Assembly (NCBI GenBank): GCA_030220185.1
Contig: JASPKZ010001602.1
Span: 177,501-241,500, forward strand
Direction: 5' to 3'
Origin: Diploptera punctata
Taxonomy: Eukaryota > Arthropoda > Insecta > Blattodea > Blaberidae
Length of the DNA: 64,000 bases
Below are positions 30,797-41,153 of this stretch, piece after piece. A program made the translations under genes and the position numbers. The notes under the pieces are model-generated. The model was not told the DNA's origin. It saw only the letters and a program-made list of their open reading frames with translations, and did no database searches. The stretch's first letter is position 1. Every line of letters begins with the position of its first letter.

Positions 30797-30819
30797 ATAT
30801 ATATATATATATATATATA

Positions 30820-31590
30820 CTAGCTAATAGTCGGCGTGCGCTGCTACGCGTAAGTAAATGAAAATTAATGCGCTTTTATGTTTAGTTGAATAAGTAGAAG
30901 GAAAAATAATTATAAATATATATATTTTAAATACCCCGTGCTGTTTACTCGCCGTTGAGCGGGAATCTACTCATCCCGATCTTCATGGCATAAATAAGCT
31001 GAAAGACGAAAATTAATGTACTTCTTATGATTAATTGAATAAGTAAAATGAAAAGTAATTATAAATGTATATGGTAATTAATTTAAGATTCCCTGTGCTG
31101 ATTATCCGCTGTTGCCCGGGAATCTACTTGTCTCGATCTTCTTGGCATAAATGAGCTAAAGGCAAAATTCGTTATTGTGAGTTAACCAAAAAAAGAATAC
31201 CCGACATATGCTGCTATGCTTGCACAGGAATCTACGTACTTGTCTCGATCTTCTTGGCATCAATAAAAGACAAAAATGGTTATTGTGAGTTATCCATAAG
31301 AGATGAACATAAGCTTTCGCGGACGTTTTTAAAGAGCTTTTTGAGATATTCAATTCTGTGTACATTAATTTTATGCATTTGTTATGGTTTAGGCAATGTA
31401 AGCCATTTAAGCGATCAAAGAGCTACTTTTTGTCACGTTTTCCACTACAAAGGACGCTTTTTAAGGGTGTAGGAGTTGAGTATCACAACTCTCTTATAGT
31501 CTATGTTCATCCCGAGAATCTTCCGAGTATTTTGCAAAAATCCCCATCAAAATCGGATCAACTGTAAGGCCGCGCATAAAGTACAAACAA
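30820..31590. repeat. Dispersed repeat with iterated GTTGCCCGGGAATCTAC blocks
   Basis: Three related blocks recur: TGTTTACTCGCCGTTGAGCG, TGATTATCCGCTGTTGCCCG and GCTGCTATGCTTGCACAGG, each followed by GAATCTAC, TCTCGATCTTCTTGGCAT and AATAA. The end has CCCATCAAAATCGGATCAAC, the arthropod repeat 3' signature also seen near 16450. No coding frame. Confidence 0.65.
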
Positions 31591-31607
31591 ACAAATATTC
31601 ATTTATT

Positions 31608-31609
<2 letters not shown>

Positions 31610-31650
<41 letters not shown>
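31610..31650. repeat. (TA)n microsatellite
   Basis: TA array at the S3 3' end. Confidence 0.93.
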
Positions 31651-31651
<1 letters not shown>

Positions 31652-31653
<2 letters not shown>

Positions 31654-31957
31654 AAGTAAGTAAAGTTATCCCACAACAGGCCCGGAGGCCCTTGGGGTAG
31701 TAGGAGGTTAAGGCTCCCACTTTTTCTAGACAATCGGCACTTTATGTCAGCCGGGTTGTCAGCCCTGCGTGACGGCCGACTTTCCCCCCAGAACAAGCGT
31801 CTGGTACTCATTTCCGTTAGAGGCTGAGTCGACCCCAGGGTCATAGTGCCGCCAGACGGTTTGGGTCAGTTTAAAAATCCTGACCCCAACGGGACTCGAA
31901 CCCTCGACCCTCCGGCTTGTAGCTCAGTGCCTTAACCACTACGCTACGGCGTGCCCC
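31652..31957 (-). mobile_element. SINE S3, full-length minus copy
   Basis: Reading leftward: GTAGCGTAGTGGTTAAGGC head, GAGGGTCGAGGGTTCGAGTC, GTCAGGATTTTTAAACTGAC, GTCGACTCAGCCTCTAACGG, then CCCAAGGGCCTCCGGGCC and a TTTACTTACTTTAC tail. TA arrays flank both ends, so the target duplication cannot be read. Confidence 0.92.
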
Positions 31958-32429
31958 TATATATATATAAATTATGCTCTTGAGTGCTTATGATCTGAAA
32001 TCAATCACCTGAAAAGTAACCACATGAAAAAGTTCAATAATCTCTTAAAGAAACAAGTGGTGCGTAAGAAACACTCTCCTGTAGGTATACAGTCAAATTA
32101 GGATGCAATAATGATAGCTTTGAAACTCAAAGATGCTCATCAGATTGGAAATAAACATAAATTACTACGGAAGTATATCTTAGTCACGAATTTTCTCGGA
32201 ATTACTTTGCTCCTTTCACTATGGATAAGCATTATGGTTTGGTATCTCCTTAACAAAGATTTCAATGTAATATTAGGATCAGATTTCTACATTTAAATGT
32301 ACTATTATATCTCCCAATCGTGAATCGAACAAGATTATGTTGCTTCCCAACCCAGCGGTGAATTATTTCATCACATAATTTTTTTAAAATCCTCTAAAAA
32401 TGCATATAGATGATTATTTCAATTAGGTT
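31958..32429. other. No recognised feature
   Basis: AT-rich; CCCAATCGTGAATCGAACAA near 32312 is weakly tRNA-like. Nothing firm. Confidence 0.45.
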
Positions 32430-32895
32430 TCAATATAATAATACTGTATGGATGAGAAACATTGTTTCTCACTTTCAGAAAAGGGATACGAATACGATTA
32501 TTTGTGAGTAATGCACTTAGAAACATTTTTGAAAATAAATAAAGACGGAAAGACAAGTGAATCAATGTGATCACTAAACAGGAATAACGTGAACATTTTA
32601 GGAAACCAGATGTAATATAAATTAAATCTTGTAGAACGCAATGCACAGGACAATTGGCACGAATGAGGAATAAAAGAGGGACAGGAAACTTCCTGTATGA
32701 GAACTAGAGGGAAAGTGCTCAACAGATAGGCCAAGACTGAGATCGGAGAAAAATAATAAGCACGATTTGAGAGAAGTGAATGATACATGGAACAATTAAA
32801 AAATACGAGTAATTACCTTGTAATTGGGATATATGAAGAGCTTACTCCCAAGTAGGAACCTTCAGGTTCGATAGTTCCAAATAGTTAGTTAATTA
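32430..32895 (+). pseudogene. RT family alpha tail, strongly degenerate (copy E)
   Basis: DNA-level similarity to the alpha tail: GGATGAGAAACATTG (GCETW), GAATACGATTATTTGTGAG, CGGAAAGACAAGTGAATCAA, TGCACAGGACAATTGGCACG (WAGHVAR), AGGCCAAGACTGAGATCGG and the end GGTTCGATAGTTCCAA. Many indels and stops; the oldest alpha copy here. Confidence 0.72.
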
Positions 32896-33169
32896 TGATT
32901 TATTGGATCTAGAAACGTGTATTCTGCTGCATTTTAACTTTATTTTAAATGTAAATTCGATGATAATTATTGTTGTTCTTTTTTAAATTATGTTTTAATT
33001 TATGCACAAGAATGTGTTAAATATCCTCTTCAGAACTGAATCAAATCTTTTCTGTAAATACCGAAAGAACATGAACTTTATAAATAGTATTTTTTTGAAT
33101 TAGCGATGTGGATTACTTCACATCACCTGAGTAAGAAATGAGTAGATAAATAAAAAAATAATTAAAATT

Positions 33170-33735
33170 GTAAGGTTATGTAAAAAGAATGAGAGGAGAC
33201 AAATTCCCAAGAAGGATACTACTGTGAGTTTCATTCGAATTGCGGCCACTAGCGTGGACACTGCGTGGGTAGCGCGAGTTTATGACTCAATGCTTGCAGT
33301 CACTTTTCCCGCTATCGGCCGCAGGTCGAGTGAAACTCACTGTAGAATGGGTGTCAGTTGGTATAAGAAGAAGTCTCACAACGGCTGCAGGATGCGTCCC
33401 TGGAGATAGAACAGGGGGATGGTCGGTGGATCTGCGATGCTTCCAAGCAAAACAGTCTTCCCTGCCAGGCTCATGGAGCTCTTGAATCAACTGTGGAGTC
33501 GTCAGAGTTGAGCGTCCTGATGACTATGTAGCTCAGCAAATTCCACGAAGTTGTGAGTCCAACCGTCTCTCCAGGAGTGTTGGTTTTATTGCCTATGAAC
33601 TTGAATAAGTGACTCGCGAAGTAAATAAGGGAGGATAAGTTGAGACTTGGGAGTATGGCTGATGTGACCGACGTATCCCAAGGGATGGAGGATCGGGTTG
33701 GGTTCAACTGGTAGATGAAGAAGAAGAAGACGATA
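33170..33735 (+). mobile_element. Unidentified retroelement-like segment ending in a GAA tail
   Basis: 33220-33500 is conspicuously GC-richer than its surroundings. The segment ends GTAGATGAAGAAGAAGAAG, like beta 3' ends. I cannot recognise a protein, although GTTTCATTCGAATTGCGGCC and GAGTGAAACTCACTG look like complex unique sequence. Confidence 0.35.
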
Positions 33736-34509
33736 CAAAATAACATACTGTAGATTGATATTATTTTGAACAGAATGGGGGTAAATGATTGAAAGATGAA
33801 GATTGGAATGGCAGAGAGATGTGGAGGAGAATGACAGTAGATTAATTAGGCGCTGGAAGATGTTATGAAATATTATGAAATCTGCTAAATAAATAAAAAT
33901 AATTAAATAACAGGAGATAACTTTATACAATATTGGAGGCCCTAATATAGAATTTGTTCATAGACTGTTGAAAAATGAAAGGACGATGTGTCATAGAGGA
34001 CATTAGTTTTAATCAGAGTGTGCATCAGAAGATGAAACACCCGCTAATTACAAGAGTTAAATGAATTAGAAAGAACGTATAACATGCATTAAAGCAATTT
34101 TACTGGTAGGTCATACTGAAACCTTGTTAACGAATGTAAAATGAAAAACTTTTTAGATGAAGTTAATGCCTCATAAAAGTGATGTTTCGAGGACAATACC
34201 CTGAACCAATCAAGCGAGACGTCATTCCATTCGCATTTTTCCCCATGCTTTATTAAATTCTGATACATCGTACATTTTTAATATGATGAGATAGCAAATA
34301 TGTGCGATATTAAAACATAAAATATATGTGAACGGGGCGACGTGAGAAGTTACAGATAAATATCAAATATTATTTCCACTGCATACATGAAAATGACATT
34401 TTCTCATGTGATATAAGTTTACTTTTATAAATACATAAATTGAAAATTGAATTATCTGACATATATTCCTAAATACCAACTTCAAATTTATCAGTTATTT
34501 TTTATATAT
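33736..34509. other. Mostly unassigned; weak retroelement similarity at 33770-33890
   Basis: GATGAAGATTGGAATGGCAG with GTGGAGGAGAATGACAGTAG resembles the minus strand of 44317-44400, suggesting shared repeat pieces. The remainder is AT-rich. Confidence 0.35.
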
Positions 34510-34744
34510 CCATTAGTAGTAATTCTGCAGGTCTTTCACTGCAATCATAGCACCGATGAAGGATGATGATGATGATAAGGATGATCATGATGATAAGGAT
34601 GATCATGATGGCCGGATGATTTTCGGGGACCGTTAGGCCCTACGCTTCCCGACATTTGTCTTACAGGTGAGGAAAAACCCCGAAAAAATCTTCACCCAGG
34701 AGCCTGTCCCGACAGGGAATCGAACGCGGGCCAGCTACGTGACA
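34510..34744 (-). mobile_element. SINE S1, minus copy with internal deletion
   Basis: It has AATTCTGCAGGTCTTTCACT (3' end), an expanded (GATGATAAG)n-like spacer, GATTTTCGGGGACCGTTAGG, CAGGTGAGGAAAAACCCCG and GGGAATCGAACGCGGGCC. The GGGAAGCTACC block is missing between 34553 and the spacer. A TA array truncates the head. Confidence 0.88.
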
Positions 34745-34838
34745 ATATATATATATATATATATATATATGGTCTCGAGATAGCGTGCTGCCTTGTCACG
34801 GGCCCGCTGCGTGACGATATATATATATATATATATGG
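34745..34838. repeat. Two TA arrays separating S1 head shreds
   Basis: TA arrays at 34745-34770 and 34817-34836 enclose GGTCTCGAGATAGCGTGCTG (34771-34800, plus orientation) and GGCCCGCTGCGTGAC (34801-34815, minus orientation), both pieces of the S1 head. Confidence 0.85.
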
Positions 34839-35152
34839 TGTAGCGTGCTGCATTGTTACGCAGCGAGCCCGGGTTCGATTCTCGGTCCGGACAGGCTGGT
34901 GAGGGTTTTTTTCGGGGTTTTTCCCCCTGTAAGACAAATGTCAGGACGTTTAGGGCCCAACGGTCCCCGAAAACCATCAGGCCATCATTATCATCATCCT
35001 CCTTATCATTATCATCATCATCCTTCGCCGGTGTGGAAAGCAACGGGAAGCTACTACACTTATAATTCCCTAGTAAAACTGCAAAGCATAGCATGAAAAT
35101 GCTATGATTGTAGTGAAAGACCTGCCCTCGGGCAGAATTACTATGGTTGGAT

Positions 35153-35155
<3 letters not shown>
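34837..35155 (+). mobile_element. SINE S1, plus copy, outer head truncated
   Basis: It starts at GGTGTAGCGTGCTGCATTG rather than at CCACCGCTGTGG. B box GGTTCGATTCTC and the body and tail are normal, ending GGGCAGAATTACTATGG and TTGGATGG. It faces the minus copy at 34510 head to head. Confidence 0.9.

Positions 35156-35182
<27 letters not shown>
35156..35182. repeat. (TA)n microsatellite
   Basis: TA array at the junction of S1 and an S5-related copy. Confidence 0.9.
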
Positions 35183-35186
<4 letters not shown>

Positions 35187-35432
35187 CATGAAAAGAAAAA
35201 TAAATGCTTGGACGGGGATTTGAACCCGGACGTCTGAATTGATACATCAGTGCGCTGCCACTTATGCTACCCAAGCAATCCTAGCAGAAACGTTTATTTT
35301 TATTTACATGATTATATTCTCTATTTCGAGAGACACCGGGAACTGGGTTTCACCGCGCTCTAAGTAGCCACTAAACAAATAAGCAAATTAAAGAGAATGT
35401 TTACTTTATAGCAGTGACGTTTCTTTATTTCT
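35183..35432 (-). mobile_element. S5-related SINE with a different tRNA head
   Basis: The minus-strand head reads GGGTAGCATAAGTGGCAGCG and GGGTTCAAATCCCC with an anticodon region unlike other S5 copies. The body (AATAAACGTTTCTGC reversed, GAGAGACACCGGGAAC, AGCAGTGACGTTT) is S5-like. This suggests head exchange between SINE families or recruitment of another tRNA. Confidence 0.75.
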
Positions 35433-35435
35433 TGT

Positions 35436-35833
35436 CTTGTAAGCCCATGTTTCCCTTAACAGGGATTTAGGCACTCTCCCCCTACAGGGAATAATTTGAA
35501 CCATACTAATTTAATTATACTTGTTTTCGTACAGATATCATTTGAGTGGCCCGTGGTCAGCGTTCCGCCTCATACTGACATCTAGGAAACCAAGGTAGTA
35601 CTAGGACGGGAAAATTCGGTAAATTTTGCTTAGAGGCCTTTTCATTCAGGCTTAAGGATCTTTTACGAGCCTGAAAATCTTCAGCCTCGGGACCCACGGC
35701 TTAACGTCCCTCCGGGAGGATTTCCTCCTTGGATTTTTCCATCCTAAAAAAATCCATCGACCCCGGCCGGGTTTGAACCCGCGACCCTTGGGACCAGAGG
35801 CAAGGAGCATAACCACTAGTCCACTGCGGCCGA
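35436..35833 (-). mobile_element. SINE S2, full-length copy
   Basis: Reading leftward from the head: GCCGCAGTGGACTAGTGGTT (A box), GGGTTCAAACCCGG (B box), CCGGGGTCGATGG, AAAATCCAAGGAGG, GACGTTAAGCCGTGGG, CCTGAAAATG region, AATTTACCGAATTTTCC, ACGCTGACCACGGGCCAC and CATGGGCTTACAAG at the 3' end. Frames here are SINE shadows, not genes. Confidence 0.92.
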
Positions 35834-35882
35834 TGTTATAATTAAATAACAAATTTTAAAATTTATTTATAAAAATAAATTT

Positions 35883-35992
35883 GAGGAAATCCCCCGAAAA
35901 AAAAACCTCACCCAGGAAACTTGTCTAGACCAGGGATCGAACCCGGGCCCGCTGCGTGACAAGGCAGCATGCTATCTCGAGACCACATCGGT
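35883..35992 (-). mobile_element. SINE S1, head fragment
   Basis: Minus strand: CTCGAGATAGCATGCTGCC, TTGTCACGCAGCGGGCCC, GGTTCGATCCC and CTGGGTGAGG, then truncated. Confidence 0.88.
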
Positions 35993-36915
35993 ATAATTTC
36001 TATCAGAAATATTTTGTGCTGCCACCGATGGCAAAAAAATCTCAAGTGTTGACTTACATAGTTAATCCACTACTAAAATACAGTATATAGGTTAAGTTTG
36101 GCCTACGTCCTGGAATTTCTTGTTAATTTGAGTTGTATATGAGCTAAAATTAGAGAACACATCCGCTATTGCCACACAGTTCCACTGCGTCGTAGACAAT
36201 AATGAGAATAAGTCGGTGTACATACCCAGTTATTTCTGTGTGGAAAAATCTCTTAATGGCGAACCATGAACTGTAATTACTCCAAGTACCGACCTAAGAA
36301 TTTCTTAGAAACGCATGTGCCAACAACGGTTTCGAACTTCTCGCTCGTTATGACATTGCACGAAATATACGTATTCACTGACTATTCAAGTTGTTATTTA
36401 AATTGTCATTTTTAAACACAATAGACTTTATATGATATGGTTGACTGCAGTAGCGTCATTGAAACTGTTACCTACCTATTTATTATTTGCAACTATTATA
36501 AATAAGGAATTAGAATGTATTAAAACCTAGAGAAAGAGAGGGGAAAATATAGGGAAGAATGGAGGGGAAAAATTGAGGAACAGAAAATGATAAAAACATG
36601 AAGAGAGCGACAGAGATAAAGAAAGAAAGAAAGAAAGAAAAACAAATAACTTGCGAACAGAAAAGAATAGAAATCTAGTGAAGTTTATATGCGTTCTTAT
36701 TTGTATTTAGCCCAAATTTTATAGAGTTAATCCAGCTGATTTTGGGTAATATTCTTTGTGTATAAGATTAATGGAGGGTAAAAAAATGAATATAGAAAGA
36801 AATTAATAGACAAAATGCAAATAAAGAGGGAAGCAGACAATTTGATAAGCAAATAAAGAAAAGGATAAAGAGATAGAAAATGAAATAAGGGAGTTTCTCT
36901 AAGAGTTGTAATTTA
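35993..36915. other. No gene; short (GAAA)n at about 36624-36640
   Basis: AT-rich with purine-rich stretches at 36530-36660 and 36770-36890. Nothing coding recognised. Confidence 0.5.
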
Positions 36916-36990
36916 CAGCAGAGACGTTCAAATTACGGTCCGCGGGCCGGATACGGTCCTCCGTTACTTTCTATCCGGCCCCTATAGGCC
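36916..36990 (+). mobile_element. hAT-like transposon end (fragment)
   Basis: CAGCAGAGACGTTCAAATTA, then CGGTCCGCGGGCCGGATACG and ATCCGGCCCC, resembles the terminal sequence of hAT elements of the Charlie type (CAGnGn...GGCCCGCGGGCC...CCGGCCC). Only one end is present and no transposase or 8-bp duplication is visible. Confidence 0.45.
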
Positions 36991-37082
36991 TGTAGCTTTC
37001 AATAAAATAAAATATGTTAAGGGTAGGACTATTATGTTAGTCTATCAGTTATGAAGCAAGAACTTGTGAAATATTTCATATC

Positions 37083-37405
37083 ATCATCATCATCATCCGG
37101 TATCATGGCAGCTTCTGCCGTCTTCCGAAAACCAAACGTCATTCCTCTATGTCCATCCATTTATCTTCCTCCAATCCCCTGATATTCATAGCCGCTTGTA
37201 CCCCTTCTATGCAAGTTTTCTTCGGTCTTCCTCTTTTCCATTGGGATCCATTCCATAACAATGTTAGACAATCTTTGTTCTGGCATTCTGTTGACATGGC
37301 CATACCACTATAATATTTTCTATAATGTCTATGATATCCGGCTCCTCTTGTATACCCGTAATTTTCCTTTATAACGACATAATAAGAAAAGTAACATATT
37401 GACAC
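37083..37405 (-). pseudogene. RT family beta tail, minus, frameshifted
   Basis: The minus strand holds WKRGRPKKTCIEGVQAAMN, GLEEDKWMDIEE and CQNKDCL pieces, parallel to 2947-3415, and the same CCGGTATCATGGCAGCT 3' end with an ATC array at 37080-37093. Indels disrupt the frame. Confidence 0.8.
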
Positions 37406-37410
37406 ACGCT

Positions 37411-37447
<37 letters not shown>

Positions 37448-37460
37448 GTAATAATAATAA
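37411..37460. repeat. (AAT)n microsatellite
   Basis: About 50 bp of AAT with few interruptions. Confidence 0.95.
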
Positions 37461-37759
37461 TATAATTATTTTAGCAAGTTTCGCAATATTTCACATTTTC
37501 CTGCGCCCAATTAATCTCTACCATCCCAATTTCAATCGTGCATATCATTTTTGCAGAGATATACATACTGTTTAAAAAGGTGGCTTACACAAATTATACT
37601 CTGTATTTTTAATTATATTTTTTCCCTAATGTTACTAAGTTGTCTTTTATGGCATTTCTGGCTTTCTCCCCTGGTATTGGCGGATTTGTAATCCATTTCT
37701 TAGGTTGGGGCAGCTAGGAGGATGAGTTACGTTACCCCGTTGATGTGATGGGTGATAAA
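37461..37759. other. No firm feature
   Basis: CATCCCAATTTCAATCGTGC at 37522 is also found, slightly changed, at 38088. Otherwise unassigned. Confidence 0.4.
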
Positions 37760-37935
37760 TGATAATGAAGTACCAAGATAGTTCTTAACTTATACTTAAC
37801 CCAAATTCCAGACCATGGGCAACCACAAGAATAATTTCCTTTAAGGAAATATTCTCATGGTTTGACCGGAAAACGAACCCCGGACCTCATGAACTGTAGT
37901 CAGAAACGCTTACTACTATCCCATGAGGTTGGTCG
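37760..37935 (-). mobile_element. tRNA-headed SINE, separate family
   Basis: The minus strand reads CAACCTCATGGGATAGTAGT (A box region), CTACAGTTCATGAGGTCC and GGGGTTCGTTTTCCGG (B box), then AAACCATGAGAATATTTCC. It does not match S1-S5. A single copy is seen here. Confidence 0.55.
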
Positions 37936-37974
37936 TATTAATATCTGTGAAGGCTTAAAATTATAAATATATAT

Positions 37975-38079
37975 CTACAATGGCGTTTAACAGCCCAATG
38001 ATGGGCCATAGCCTCTCCTTTGTTAGGAGTCGCTAGACCAAGTTAATTTAGTTACGCTTATTTTCCTATAGATATCATG
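37975..38079 (-). mobile_element. S2-variant 3' part (matches start of 63682-64000)
   Basis: ATGATGGGCCATAGCCTCTC, TTTGTTAGGAGTCGCTAGAC and TTAATTTAGTTACGCTTATT match the fragment at 63700. Only the 3' portion remains. Confidence 0.65.
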
Positions 38080-38285
38080 AATTATCTGCCATCCCAATTT
38101 CAATCGCCCAATTCTTTTTTCTCTCATGATACTCAACATACCATCAATCCACGTTATGTTTGGCCTTCCTCTTCGTCTATCAAGTGGCACTCATTCCTAT
38201 ATTCTTCTTGGGAACCTGTCTTCCGCCATTCTTTTACACGACCATACCATTTTAGTTGTTTGTTTTTCTTGAAATTCAGATTTTA
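38080..38285 (-). pseudogene. RT C-terminal tail fragment, beta-like
   Basis: Minus-strand pieces WYGRVK, AEDRFPRR, EWSAT and RRGRPNITWIDGMLSIM are spread over frames. This is the W-x-G..R..RRGRP..TW signature. Degenerate. Confidence 0.6.
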
Positions 38286-38357
38286 AGTTTAAACAAAGAT
38301 TTTGTATAATTAGACTGTTTCTTATTGTATATCTTCTCAAAATCCTAATATTAAAAG

Positions 38358-38360
38358 ATG

Positions 38361-38404
<44 letters not shown>

Positions 38405-38405
38405 T
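38358..38405. repeat. (AAT)n microsatellite
   Basis: AAT array abutting the retroelement 3' end at 38406. Confidence 0.95.
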
Positions 38406-38660
38406 AATAAATAGATAGATCATCGGTTTATTAATGTCTTTGACATCGTCCGATTCCTAATAGCCAATTTTGTCGGTCCATCCAATCTCCTGGTTGTAAA
38501 TGTTTCCCCTTCATGTATAAATCTATTCTCTGACTCCAGGAGGTTTAAGGCCTTCCCCACCTCCTCTTCCCTCAGGTTCCCATTCCAAAACACATTTTGG
38601 TAGCTGATTCTCTTCCATTTGCTGGACATGTTCGTACCACCTTAATTACTGAGTTTTAAT
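38406..38660 (-). pseudogene. Retroelement 3' end with RT tail remnant
   Basis: Minus strand near 38650-38560 reads WYEHVQQMEENQLPKCVLEW and EPEGR, an RT tail. It continues into the block shared with 21466-21577 (AACCAGGAGATTGGATGGAC, ATCGGACGATGTCAAAGAC) and ends in a GATA/ATT tail. Confidence 0.7.
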
Positions 38661-38734
38661 ACAATCTTAAATAGTGTCTTCAATATTCATTTTCTCCCTT
38701 ATAACTGAGTTTGTATTTTTTTCTCTAATGCTAA

Positions 38735-38772
38735 TAATAATGATGATAATAATAATAATAATAATAATAATA
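38735..38772. repeat. (AAT)n microsatellite
   Basis: Short AAT array. Confidence 0.9.
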
Positions 38773-39833
38773 TCCAAAACACCTGTAATAGGCTATATGG
38801 CTTGTGCCACCTTGATGTTTCTTCCAATTGGCCCGCGATACAAATAAGTTTTAGGCGGTTCTGATTTACAGGTATTATATGGCTTTTGTTTTCATGTTTA
38901 AGCCCAATGTTCTAGATTTAACGTGATAGCGTTCCGTGAAATATGTATATGTTTTATACCATTTTTTTTTTCAATTTCAGTTTTATTAAATGATAACTGG
39001 ATCCAATTTAATTTATATTTTACAACGCATGTAAGCGAATAACTTCCAAACAGTGTAAAATGTAAACCATTTACTTTTGTCCAGTGTGATGCCAGGTAAC
39101 GTGATGATATGAAAAACTCACATTATTGAAGGGCTGTAGTATACAAAGATGGGGCAGATCAGGCCAGTCGCACATTCACAGAAGGTAATGAAATTAAATG
39201 GAACGGAATTAATGGCATGATTATGGAGAAGTGGTAGAGTGACGTTTTTGGCAGGGGAAACGGGAGAACCTCGAAACCAAATTACCCTGGCTCCCATGCA
39301 CCGATTCGTCAACCTCAAATACTATATAGAGTAATCCAGACACAAACCTGATCCCAGAGTTGTATAGTTGAAAACCAACCATTTAAGTCAAGTGATGTAG
39401 TGAAATTAGTACATTAGAACAAAGAGTTAATACAGTAGAGATTTAAATTAGCTCCGCTCAGAGATTTCCGAAGGAAAGCGAAATAAAAATCGTCCCACCA
39501 GGGGAATGTGAATATTTTGAAAGAATTAAAAACGCCAACCAGAAAAAAACTGCATAAAAATCTATTACGTACCGGTAATATTTTCAAATTTTCCAATCTC
39601 TTTCTACACAAAATACATAATATTAGTATAAACCTCATAGTATCTTGTGGGGACATGGGTGCCCCTCTAGTGGGAGTTTTCTGAACAAAATAATTTCTTT
39701 AATAGTTATTTCCCTAAAGATAATAATAAATTATATGTCGTCAGCACATTCTCTTAGTGGGATATCTAATAGGCACCAATGTGATCCTTGGATAAGGAAT
39801 GCTGTTCAATTCAGATCAGAGGCACTAATTTAG
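38773..39833. other. 1 kb without recognised gene or repeat
   Basis: Mixed AT-rich DNA. No family match found by eye. Confidence 0.5.
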
Positions 39834-40013
39834 TGCTTGAGGTTCTTTTAAGAGATCGAAAATCTTCAGACTCGGGACTCAGGTTTTAAGTCTCTCCAGA
39901 AGACTTGTCCCTTGGATTTTCTTCCATCCTAAAAATCCATCGACCCATCCGGTTTTGAACCCGCAACCCTCAGGACGCAAAAAACAACTTAACTATTAGA
40001 CTACCGCGACTGA
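39834..40013 (-). mobile_element. SINE S2, 5' half, diverged
   Basis: Minus strand: GTCGCGGTAGTCTAATAGTT (A box region), GGTTGCGGGTTCAAAACCGG, GGGTCGATGGATTTTTAGG and AAAATCTTCAGACTCGGG reversed. The 3' half is missing. Confidence 0.82.
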
Positions 40014-40291
40014 CATAAGACGAACTATATTAGTTGTAAATATTTCGGAAAACGAATTCCGATACTTCTAACAAAATCAGTAAGGTTTTCTTTCGATGTA
40101 TTCCTCATGATTTAGAATTATAAGTTACTTTTTGAAAGCTCAAAAATGGTACAATGAGGAGACACGCTTCTCCTATTAAAAAGAGATTCAAGTAAAGTAC
40201 ATAGTTATTGCAATGTTGATACAATGCAATCGTGTCCAACACTTAACTATCAGACAGTGGATGGAATATCAGTTGCACCCATTTCGCCGTA

Positions 40292-41151
40292 CAGGGAGTC
40301 CATTTTAAGAGGAAAGCTCGCATCATTCTGCCCTCGTGGCTGTGAGCAGTACGATCGCAGCGTGAGAGACAAGTTGTACACAACATCCCAGCGGTTAGTT
40401 GCTTCAGTGTATTGTAGTGGGACGCATGTCGCTTGTTGTTAAATAAGAAAGTAATAGAAAATGAAGTATACGGTTGAACAGCGAATTTATTTATCCCATT
40501 AAAATAGGGGTTTGGTGTGCGGTAAGCGCACGGCGGATAACTGGGCCTATAGTTTTTGAAAATCGTGCAAACTCAGTGACAACAATGTTGCGTCCATTTC
40601 TTAATAAATTGACACAGGAAGAAAAGGATGAATATTTTCAACAGGATGGTGTGACAGCGCATACCGCTGATAAATCTATAGAAACTTTACGTGAAGTTTT
40701 GGATGACAGGATCATTAGCACAGGTTTATGGCCCCCTAGATCAGCGGACCTAACTTACTGTGATTATTATCTTTGGGGATACCTAAAGGGAAATGTTTAT
40801 CGAAATAATCCTCATATCTTAGAAGAACTTACGTGCAATGCAGTCTGTTACGGAAGCGGAATTACAGAAAGTGGCAGATAATTTGTTTAAACGATGTGAG
40901 GCATGTCTTATTGCGGACGGGAGTCATTATCAATAGTATCTCAAATAAATGATGAGTAATAAGCCTCTATGTGTAGGCCTATTGTTTTATAATAATCTAA
41001 TTTAGTTGAATTATTTGTATTTTGTAGCTTCTAACTGTCTTAATTTACCGGTAGTAACGGAACACGCTCCCTGCCGATTAAGCACAATAGCGGACAATGT
41101 AAGAGCCGCTGCAACGCTGTAAAAAGGTTTCCGCTTAAAATAGATTCCTTG
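40292..41151 (+). mobile_element. Tc1/mariner-type element (860 bp) with TIRs and TA duplication, internally deleted
   Basis: The left end CAGGGAGTCCATTTTAAGAG and the right end, reverse-complemented, CAAGGAATCTATTTTAAGCG form imperfect TIRs of about 28 bp. TA precedes the left end (40290-40291) and follows the right end (41152-41153), the Tc1/mariner target signature. The interior retains the transposase start and C-terminal half only, so this is a deletion derivative that could at most be mobilised in trans. Confidence 0.88.
40461..40936 (+). pseudogene. Transposase of a DD38D-spaced Tc1/mariner relative, internally deleted
   Basis: ATG at 40461 opens MKYTVEQRIYLSH, typical of the transposase N-terminus. 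Near 40500 it jumps, in another frame, to IGVWCAVSARRITGPIVF, so most of the DNA-binding domain and the first catalytic aspartate are deleted. The rest has EYFQQDGVTAHTA (second D), then WPPRSADLTYCDYYLWG (third D), with 38 residues between the two aspartates by my count. A shift near 40840 leads to ADNLFKRCEACLIADG and a stop at 40934-40936. The protein could not cut DNA. Confidence 0.82.
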
Positions 41152-41153
41152 TA

